From Cyanobacteria bacterium UBA7694 (GTDB taxonomy: Bacteria > Cyanobacteriota > Sericytochromatia > UBA7694): a DNA stretch of 11,401 bases. Below the pieces are notes generated by a model. It saw only the letters and a program-made list of their open reading frames with translations, did not search any database and had not been told where the DNA came from. The translations under genes and the position numbers were made by a program. The stretch is taken from NCBI GenBank assembly GCA_002482705.1, contig DLGM01000295.1, forward strand, positions 2,413-13,813, given 5' to 3'. Below, piece by piece: positions 5,714-11,401 of the stretch (positions are counted from its first letter, which is position 1; each line of letters opens with the position of its first letter).

Positions 5714-6613
5714 TTAGAGGCGGACTTCGTAGAGGTGGCCACTGCCGCCGCTGCTTTCAGTGCGGGTGGTCACGTACAAAACCCGATCGCTGAAACCAAA
5801 GCTAATACTGGTGATAAACGGATCGGGGAAGTAAATTTCGTTGAGTACCTTGCCCGCCGGGTTGGTGACCAAAATTTTGCCATCCCCAGAAAGCCCGACA
5901 AAGAGATTGCCTCGGCTATCGCGGCGCAGCGCCGCAGGCCCAGGTGCCTGAATGGCATCCGGTGACGGGGTTGTCATATCGGCGACCTTTTGCAGGAGTT
6001 CAGGGGTGCCCAAGCGGGTCATATCCACCGGGTAACGCAAAATCTGGCGATTGCCGCTGTCGCTGACCAGCAGTTGTTTACCCTGTTCCCCCAGCGCCAA
6101 CCCCTGGGGATTATTGAGCCCCTGAGCCACCCGTTCAGCCCGTTCCAAGCTGGGAGAGAGATAGACAATTTGGCCCCCTTGGGTGCCCATGTAAAAACCG
6201 CCCCGGCTGTCGCGCTCCAGGGTGGTAATCCCCGTCAGCGGTTCTCCGGCAGTGGTCTGGTTCAGCGAGCTGATTTCTTGCCCCATGGGGTTGAGCACCA
6301 CCACTTCACCGGCCTGTTGGCAAGCCACCAGCAAATGTTGGTTGTCACGGGTCATGGCCAGGGCTGAAGGCTGACATCCCGAGCGCTCCCAGAAGAGGTT
6401 GACCTGCTGTCCATCCCAAACCATCAGGGCATGGCGGCCTTGGCTGGCAAAGAAAACCCGGCCTTTGTACCACAAGGCGCCATCAGCGGGGGTATCAGTT
6501 GCGTAAAGTTCTTTGACCCGCTTGTCTTTGGGCGCACTCCAGCCAGGGGAAGCCCCCAAAGCCAAAAGGCCAGCGATGGCAGCCGGTAGGGCGGTACGAA
6601 GCGTCAATTTCAT
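5714..6613 (-). CDS. Secreted beta-propeller protein (NHL/SMP-30-like fold)
   Basis: The 299-residue protein begins with a Sec signal peptide (basic MKLTLR, hydrophobic core, cleavage near residues 24-27). The rest is built of repeated blades. RDSRGGFYMGTQGGQI (134-149) and RDSRGNLFVGLSGDGKI (231-247) are clear copies, and PQGLALGEQGKQLLVSDSGN (169-188) is a further blade of NHL/gluconolactonase type. A six-bladed propeller in the periplasm fits. The metal-binding Glu/Asn/Asp residues of true SMP-30 lactonases are not evident at the expected places (PADGALW instead of EGPxW; QG instead of NG), so binding or a different activity is more likely. The ATG has a strong Shine-Dalgarno (AAGGAG at 6626-6621, 7-base spacing). 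It is divergent from the GntP permease and 129 bases upstream of sucC, with no terminator seen between. Confidence 0.82.
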   Translation of the reverse strand: MKLTLRTALPAAIAGLLALGASPGWSAPKDKRVKELYATDTPADGALWYKGRVFFASQGRHALMVWDGQQVNLFWERSGCQPSALAMTRDNQHLLVACQQAGEVVVLNPMGQEISSLNQTTAGEPLTGITTLERDSRGGFYMGTQGGQIVYLSPSLERAERVAQGLNNPQGLALGEQGKQLLVSDSGNRQILRYPVDMTRLGTPELLQKVADMTTPSPDAIQAPGPAALRRDSRGNLFVGLSGDGKILVTNPAGKVLNEIYFPDPFITSISFGFSDRVLYVTTRTESSGGSGHLYEVRL

Positions 6614-6651
6614 ACAGGTTCTCCTTGGAGGGCATTCTCGTCAGTGGCTTC

Positions 6652-6657
6652 ATTGTA
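6652..6657 (-). promoter_or_regulatory. Candidate -10 box for the beta-propeller gene
   Basis: TACAAT on the minus strand matches five of six -10 bases and lies about 40 bases upstream of the ATG. The -35 region is weak. The 207-base divergent region (6614-6820) also holds a short palindrome CGATGGCATCG at 6669-6679, where a regulator could act. I see no clear plus-strand promoter for the permease. Confidence 0.4.
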
Positions 6658-6820
6658 CCAAGTTTTCCCGATGGCATCGCCCAATGTTCATCTAACCCCA
6701 TCCACAAGGATCCACGCAACTCAGAGAATAAGGAATCCCCTCGCTAAACCAGCGTGAGATAGCCGCAACCTCCAATCGGTGTTAATCTTGAGCCATTCCC
6801 CTCAGAAAGGCCTGAACTTA

Positions 6821-8209
6821 ATGATTGGCGTGATTGGCATTATTCTGTCGCTGGTGCTGCTGATTTGGCTGGCATATCGTGGCATTACCGTTTTAATTTT
6901 AGCGCCGTTGCTGGCTTTGTTCGCCGTACTCCTCAATGGCAACGTGCCCCTCTTGGCCAGCTACAGCGAAGTGTTTATGAGCAGCTTTGCGGGTTATGCC
7001 AAATCTTATTTTCCGCTCTTTTTACTCGGGGCGATTTTTGGCAAACTCATGGAAGATTCGGGATCTGCCCAAGCCATTGCCGGATTTATTGCCAAAAAAC
7101 TGGGGCAGGACAAAGCCATTTTAGCCATTGTCTTGGCCTGTGCGGTGCTCACTTATGGGGGTGTCTCCTTGTTTGTGGTCGCCTTTGCGGTTTTTCCCGT
7201 GGCCAGCGCCCTGTTTCGCGCCGCGCAGATTCCGAAGCGCCTGATCCCTGGAAGCATTGCCCTGGGCTCCTTTACGTTTACCATGACAGCGCTGGCCGGT
7301 TCGCCGCAAATTCAAAACGCAATCCCAATGCCCTTTTTTGGCACCGATACCTATGCCGCTCCGATTTTGGGGTTGGTGGGGGCGGTGATTATGTTTGGCG
7401 GGGGCATCCTGTGGCTCAATTATCGCGCCCGGCAGGCACAACAGAGGGGAGAAGGCTACAGCCGCGAAGCATCCGTTCCCGAGAGCGACACCCCTGTGGA
7501 TCTAGCCCTCTCCACGCCACCCATTGCTTTGGCCCTCTTACCGATTGGCGTGGTGCTGATCCTCAACTTTATCTGCTCCCGTTATCTGTTTCCCAGCCTC
7601 GATACCAGTTATCTGGCCTTGGATCCGTATAAAACGACGCTCGACAAGGTGCTCGGCCAGTGGAGCCTGATTGTCTCTGTCAGTACCGGGATTGTGCTGG
7701 TATTGCTCATGAACCGCCCCCGTTTGCTCAGCCCGATCAACACCGTGAATGCCGGGGCCATTGGCTCTTTGCTCGCGATTATCAACACCTGCTCAGAAGT
7801 GGGTTATGGCAATGTGATTGCCTCTCTGCCGGCCTTTAAACAAATCCAAAACGCCATCATGGGCATTTCCAGCAATCCGCTGATTTCAGAAGCCGTCTCG
7901 ATTTCAACCCTGGCCGGGGTCACGGGCTCGGCCTCCGGGGGCATGAGCATTGCCCTGAATATTCTGGGCAAACAATATCTGGAAATGGCACAGGCCAGCG
8001 GCCTCAATCCCGAAGTGCTCCACCGGATAGCCACCTTGGCCTGCGGCAGCCTGGATTCGCTGCCCCACAACGGAGCCGTTATTACCCTGTTGGCCATTTG
8101 TGGCCTCACTCACCGCCAATCCTATGCCGACATTGGCATGGTGACAGTGGTCTTGCCCGTAGCGGCAACCGTAAGTGCGGTGGTTTTGGGTTCTCTCGGC
8201 GTCGTCTAA
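6821..8209 (+). CDS. GntP-family permease (gluconate/hydroxyacid:H+ symporter type)
   Basis: This 462-residue polytopic membrane protein has a dozen or more hydrophobic segments. ATG at 6821 gives MIGVIGIILSLVLLIWLAYR, the usual N-terminus of GntP permeases, and AGAAAGG lies about 10 bases upstream. A GTG at 6779 would add 14 polar residues and is less likely. Family-like motifs include GSPQIQNAIP (160-169), TGSASGGMS (368-376) and LDSLPHNGA (411-419). QIQNAI occurs in both halves (163-168 and 341-346), as expected for a duplicated transporter fold. Known members carry gluconate, 3-hydroxybutyrate or D-serine with protons across the inner membrane; the substrate here cannot be told. A hydrophilic loop at about 202-230 separates the halves. 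It is divergent from the propeller protein and precedes the crt operon. Confidence 0.88.
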   Translation: MIGVIGIILSLVLLIWLAYRGITVLILAPLLALFAVLLNGNVPLLASYSEVFMSSFAGYAKSYFPLFLLGAIFGKLMEDSGSAQAIAGFIAKKLGQDKAILAIVLACAVLTYGGVSLFVVAFAVFPVASALFRAAQIPKRLIPGSIALGSFTFTMTALAGSPQIQNAIPMPFFGTDTYAAPILGLVGAVIMFGGGILWLNYRARQAQQRGEGYSREASVPESDTPVDLALSTPPIALALLPIGVVLILNFICSRYLFPSLDTSYLALDPYKTTLDKVLGQWSLIVSVSTGIVLVLLMNRPRLLSPINTVNAGAIGSLLAIINTCSEVGYGNVIASLPAFKQIQNAIMGISSNPLISEAVSISTLAGVTGSASGGMSIALNILGKQYLEMAQASGLNPEVLHRIATLACGSLDSLPHNGAVITLLAICGLTHRQSYADIGMVTVVLPVAATVSAVVLGSLGVV

Positions 8210-8241
8210 AAGCGGGGGCCAAACTCCAAACACGGCTTTTT
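8208..8241 (+). terminator. Possible weak terminator after the permease gene
   Basis: AAAAGC (starting in the stop codon) can pair with GCTTTT at 8235-8240 across a 21-base loop, ending in a T-run. The stem is short and A-T rich, so some read-through into the crt genes is likely if it works at all. Confidence 0.25.
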
Positions 8242-8309
8242 CATACTCTTTTCACAATTGGTTCATATATTTGGAATTGTTAATTCTTTAATATATGGAG
8301 GTTGGCCCC
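8242..8309 (+). promoter_or_regulatory. crtE: AT-rich upstream region of the crt operon with a strong crtE ribosome binding site
   Basis: The AT-rich segment 8242-8296 presumably holds the crt promoter. TTCACA (8251-8256, 5/6 of a -35), TATATT (8266-8271) and TAATAT (8289-8294) are possible elements, but no pair has proper spacing. ACAATT (8254-8259) and AATTGT (8275-8280) form an inverted repeat. GGAGG at 8297-8301 is a strong Shine-Dalgarno 8 bases before ATG 8310 and decides that start over ATG 8295, which overlaps it. Confidence 0.5.
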
Positions 8310-9347
8310 ATGGCCATGGCCCATGTCCGCTGTATGACGATGCCAGACCCGGTGCGCTTTCCCGAAGTGGAGCGCTTGATTCACCGCCTCTGCGACCTTG
8401 ATCCGTCCCTATTGGGAGATATGCTGGCCCACCATATGTTGTCCGGGGGCAAACAACTGCGCCCCTACTTATTGCTGGGCTTAGGGGAGTGTCTTCAGGT
8501 GCCGCGCTCACAGCTGATCGGATGGGCCAGCGCCTGTGAAATGCTGCACAATGGCAGTTTGATCCACGATGATTTACAAGACCAGGACCGCTTTCGGCGC
8601 GGCCTCCCAACAGTTTGGCACCAGTTTGGCGTGGCCAACGCTGTCAATGCGGGCAATTATCTGCTGCTCGGAGGTATCCAAGCGATTGAGGCCTGCACCC
8701 TGGACGAGGGCACCAAGTACCGTCTGGCATTGCTGTATTCGTATATGGCCACAGAAATTGTGCAGGGCCAGTCGCGTGAGTTTGAGCTGACGCAGCATCT
8801 ATCATGCCCGGCATTGCCCCAACGCTATTTGGAATGCATTCGCCAGAAAACTGCAGCCCTCTTTGCTTATGGTGCGGAAGGTATTGGTTATATCGAAGAT
8901 ACGTCAGGCACCTGGGCCGCTCTTTACCATGAGTTGTTTACCTTGCTTGGGGAAATGTTTCAGATTCAGGATGATGTGCTCGATCTGTATGGGAACAAAG
9001 GGCGCGACCTGCCCGGCTGCGACATCCGCGAAGGCAAGGTCTCAGCGCTGGTGGTGCAGTTCTTGCAAGCTCACCCGGAAGCCGTGGAGTGGGTGGCCCC
9101 CATTTTGGCCAAACCCTACGAAAAAACCGAACCCCAGGACATTTTGCGCCTGCGCCATGCCTTTGATCAGGCCCATGTGCTCGAACGTCTGGCCTTTCAA
9201 GTGCGTCAGCAACGCCAGCAGATTCAAAACCTGATTGCCCAGCGCAATCAGCCGGGGCTGGGAGAATGGATCGCCACTTTGCAGCAGCACATTTTAGCCC
9301 CCATTGCCCATTTAGACGCCTTTCAATCGTTGGGAGTAAATCCATGA
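8310..9347 (+). CDS. crtE: Geranylgeranyl diphosphate synthase (class I polyprenyl synthetase)
   Basis: The 345-residue protein carries all trans-prenyltransferase signatures: GGKQLRP at 46-52, the first Asp-rich motif DDLQD at 87-91 followed by RRGLPTVW, and the second Asp-rich motif DDVLD at 221-225 followed by GRDLPGCDIREGKVSALV. The enzyme condenses isopentenyl diphosphate with allylic diphosphates in the cytoplasm. The C20 product is inferred from the downstream crtI and crtB. The first motif is DDxxD without the two-residue insertion of Pantoea-type CrtE, so it belongs to a different GGPP synthase type; a farnesyl or longer product cannot be excluded. The start at 8310 follows GGAGG. 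The stop overlaps the crtI start (ATGA, 9344-9347), indicating coupled translation. Confidence 0.9.
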   Translation: MAMAHVRCMTMPDPVRFPEVERLIHRLCDLDPSLLGDMLAHHMLSGGKQLRPYLLLGLGECLQVPRSQLIGWASACEMLHNGSLIHDDLQDQDRFRRGLPTVWHQFGVANAVNAGNYLLLGGIQAIEACTLDEGTKYRLALLYSYMATEIVQGQSREFELTQHLSCPALPQRYLECIRQKTAALFAYGAEGIGYIEDTSGTWAALYHELFTLLGEMFQIQDDVLDLYGNKGRDLPGCDIREGKVSALVVQFLQAHPEAVEWVAPILAKPYEKTEPQDILRLRHAFDQAHVLERLAFQVRQQRQQIQNLIAQRNQPGLGEWIATLQQHILAPIAHLDAFQSLGVNP

Positions 9348-10834
9348 ACCGAGCTATTGTAATTGGAACCGGTTTTGGTGGTTTGGCCACGGCCATCCGC
9401 CTGCGCGCCAAAGGATATCAGGTGACCGTTCTCGAAAAATGTGGCGATGCGGGGGGGCGTGCCCGGCAGTTTGTACGGGATGGTTTCCGCTTTGACGCCG
9501 GGCCAACGGTGATGACCGCCCCCTATTTGTTTGACGAACTCTTTGCCACTGTTGGCCGCGAGGCACAGGACTATTTCCAGATGTTGCCGGTGGACCCCTT
9601 TTACCGGGTCTTTTTTGACGACGGCGACCGCTTCGACTATGTGGGCGATCAGGAGCGCCTGATTGAACAGATTCGGGCCCGCAACCCAGCGGATGTGGAC
9701 GGTTATTTAAAAATGTATGACCACGCCAAACGCATTTTTGACGTAGGTTATCTGCAATTGGCCGATGCCCCGTTTGAAACCGTAAGAGACATGTTAAAGG
9801 TCGTGCCCGATATGCTGCGCTTAGAAAACTACCGCACGGTGTGGGGGCTGGTGAGCAAATATATCCAGGATCCCAAAATTCGCCAGGTATTTTCTTTTCA
9901 TCCCCTGCTGGTGGGTGGCAATCCGTTTACGATCACTTCCATTTATATGCTCATTCATGCCCTTGAGCGCAAGTGGGGCGTCCACTTTGTCAAAGGGGGC
10001 ACCGCTGCGCTGGTGCAGGCGCTGATTCGTCTGTTGAACGAGTTGGAGGTAACGGTGCATCTCAATACCCCGGTTGAGCGCATTGCCGTGCGCGATGGCC
10101 GGGTCATCGGCGTGGATACTCCCAATGGCCATTTCCCCGCCGATCTGGTGGTCAGCAACGGCGATCCGGGTTATACCTATTTGCACCTGATTGAACCCCG
10201 CTGGCTCAAGAAGCACACCCCAGCGCGAGTACACCGCAAAAAACAGTCAATGAGCCTGTTTGTGCTCTATTTTGGCACCAGCGGCGAATATCCCCAGTTG
10301 CCACATCATGGCATTGTACTGGGGCCGCGCTACCGGGAACTGCTCGACGATATTTTCCACAAACAGCGCTTGGCGGACGATTTCAGCCTCTATCTGCATG
10401 CCCCCAAGCGCACCGATGGCGACTATTACCCGGCTGGCAAAGATGGTTTTTATGTGCTTTCACCAGTGCCCAACAATCACAGCGGCGTGAACTGGCAGCA
10501 GGAAGGGGAGCGCTACGCCGAGAAAATTCTGGCGCATCTTGAGCAGCGCCTGATGCCGGGGCTACGCGCCCGCCTGGAAACCTCCTTCTTTGTCACCCCC
10601 GACTATTTTGAGCAAGAGCTGTGGTCACTGCAAGGGGCCGCTTTTGGGATTGAACCGCTGTTTCAGCAGTCGGCCTATTTCCGTTACCACAACCGCTCAG
10701 AGGATGTGGATGGCCTGTACTTTGTTGGGGCCAATACCCATCCCGGCGCTGGGGTGCCCGGCGTGCTCAACTCCGCCAAACTGCTTGATCACCTGATTGC
10801 CGCACCGCGCCAACCAGCGCCAGTGCCAGTTTAG
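9344..10834 (+). CDS. crtI: Phytoene desaturase (CrtI type)
   Basis: The 496-residue FAD-dependent enzyme introduces double bases-conjugated double bonds into phytoene, giving neurosporene, lycopene or a related product. The N-terminus has the dinucleotide-binding motif GTGFGG (8-13) with VLEKCGDAGGRAR. The C-terminus has the carotenoid oxidoreductase signature GLYFVGANTHPGAGVPGV (457-474). FRFDAGPTVMT and YFRYHNRSEDVDGLYFVG agree with bacterial CrtI. ATG 9344 is chosen because it opens directly into the Rossmann strand, follows GGGAG by 7 bases and overlaps the crtE stop; an earlier in-frame start at 9266 would lie inside crtE. A short Pro-rich tail (PRQPAPVPV) ends it. The number of desaturation steps cannot be told from sequence, and CrtN or a carotenoid ketolase-like role is much less likely. 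Confidence 0.94.
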   Translation: MNRAIVIGTGFGGLATAIRLRAKGYQVTVLEKCGDAGGRARQFVRDGFRFDAGPTVMTAPYLFDELFATVGREAQDYFQMLPVDPFYRVFFDDGDRFDYVGDQERLIEQIRARNPADVDGYLKMYDHAKRIFDVGYLQLADAPFETVRDMLKVVPDMLRLENYRTVWGLVSKYIQDPKIRQVFSFHPLLVGGNPFTITSIYMLIHALERKWGVHFVKGGTAALVQALIRLLNELEVTVHLNTPVERIAVRDGRVIGVDTPNGHFPADLVVSNGDPGYTYLHLIEPRWLKKHTPARVHRKKQSMSLFVLYFGTSGEYPQLPHHGIVLGPRYRELLDDIFHKQRLADDFSLYLHAPKRTDGDYYPAGKDGFYVLSPVPNNHSGVNWQQEGERYAEKILAHLEQRLMPGLRARLETSFFVTPDYFEQELWSLQGAAFGIEPLFQQSAYFRYHNRSEDVDGLYFVGANTHPGAGVPGVLNSAKLLDHLIAAPRQPAPVPV

Positions 10835-10843
10835 GGGGCCGAT

Positions 10844-11401
10844 ATGGAAGACACACAAGCCCTGCGGGTGCTGCGCACCCACGCCAAATCCTTTTCCTGG
10901 GGCGGTTTTTTCCTGCCCCGTCCCCAGTTGCTGCAAGCGGCCCAGTTATATCAGTTTTGCCGCATTTGTGATGACTTGGCTGATGAAGCCAGTGACCCGG
11001 TGCTGGGCCTGCGCGCCCTTGAGCAGGTCGACCAAGCCTTGGCCGACCCACAGCCGGGAGACCCCGACTTTGTCTCCGAATTTATCGCCATGGCGCAGGC
11101 CTGTGGCCTGGATTTGCGCTTTGCCCACGACTTGCTCAGGGGCCTGCGCCAGGATCTTCAGGGCCTGCACATCGAGACCCTCGACGATTTGCGCCGCTAC
11201 TGTTACCGCGTCGCCGGTACGGTCGGGGGCATGATGAGCCCGATTTTGGGCGTTACCGAGCCCCAGGCTTTGCCCTTTGCGGTTGACTTAGGCTTGGCCA
11301 TGCAGATCACCAATATTTGCCGGGATGTGGCAGAAGATGCCGACAAAGGTCGGGTTTACCTGCCCACAGAACTACTCACAGCCCATCAGATTCGCCGCGA
11401 A
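10844..11401 (+). CDS. crtB: Phytoene synthase, N-terminal 186 residues (cut by the window edge)
   Basis: An open frame runs from ATG 10844 to the last base with no stop. The enzyme joins two geranylgeranyl diphosphates into phytoene. Both aspartate-rich motifs are present: CDDLADE (Asp43, Asp47) and NICRDVAEDADKGRVYLP (Asp161, Asp165). AKSFSWGGFFLP at 15-26 and YCYRVAGTVGGMMSP at 119-133 match squalene/phytoene synthases. AGGGGG lies 5 bases before the ATG, and the gap after crtI is 9 bases, so this is the third gene of the operon. About 100 further residues are expected beyond the window. A squalene- or diapophytoene-synthase role is less likely next to crtI. Confidence 0.94.
   Translation, partial: MEDTQALRVLRTHAKSFSWGGFFLPRPQLLQAAQLYQFCRICDDLADEASDPVLGLRALEQVDQALADPQPGDPDFVSEFIAMAQACGLDLRFAHDLLRGLRQDLQGLHIETLDDLRRYCYRVAGTVGGMMSPILGVTEPQALPFAVDLGLAMQITNICRDVAEDADKGRVYLPTELLTAHQIRRE

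Noticed and set aside
9907..9914. GCTGGTGG, the E. coli Chi sequence, inside crtI
   Set aside because: It is a single copy in coding DNA, and Chi sequences are species-specific.

Overview
The window is bacterial chromosome, densely coding and moderately GC-rich, with genes on two opposed arms that diverge around 6614-6820. The protease has a lipobox followed by Gly, a secreted beta-propeller is present, and the carotenoid genes are of the bacterial CrtE/CrtI/CrtB type, so an envelope with an outer membrane is likely. Nothing in the sequence fixes the phylum. I see no insertion sequence, phage gene, CRISPR array, tRNA or rRNA.

Minus-strand arm (6613 down to 1): a secreted beta-propeller protein; succinyl-CoA synthetase beta (sucC, without sucD beside it) with a strong terminator; a lipoprotein subtilisin-type protease with its own terminator; and a tightly coupled five-gene unit. 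That unit is a 2x[4Fe-4S] ferredoxin, then the alpha, beta and gamma subunits of a 2-oxoacid:ferredoxin oxidoreductase (Kor/Vor type), then the start of a small membrane protein that leaves the window. Joins in this unit are abutting or overlapping by 1-4 bases, so the five genes are probably translated together. The oxidoreductase oxidises a 2-oxoacid to its acyl-CoA and passes electrons to ferredoxin. If the substrate is 2-oxoglutarate, the product would feed SucC, but the alpha subunit is short and has lost several family motifs, so the substrate is open.

Plus-strand arm (6821 to the end): a GntP-family permease for a small organic acid, then a carotenoid operon crtE-crtI-crtB. GGPP synthase makes geranylgeranyl diphosphate, phytoene synthase joins two of these into phytoene, and CrtI desaturates it toward neurosporene or lycopene. 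CrtB is cut by the window edge after 186 residues.

Control elements: intrinsic terminators follow sucC and the protease. A third terminator-like hairpin lies between a -10-like box and the ferredoxin gene and could be an attenuator. A 22-bp imperfect dyad sits over the putative sucC -10 box. No clearly new multi-gene system is visible. The best candidate for a second look is the divergent oxidoreductase operon with its hairpin leader and linked membrane protein.
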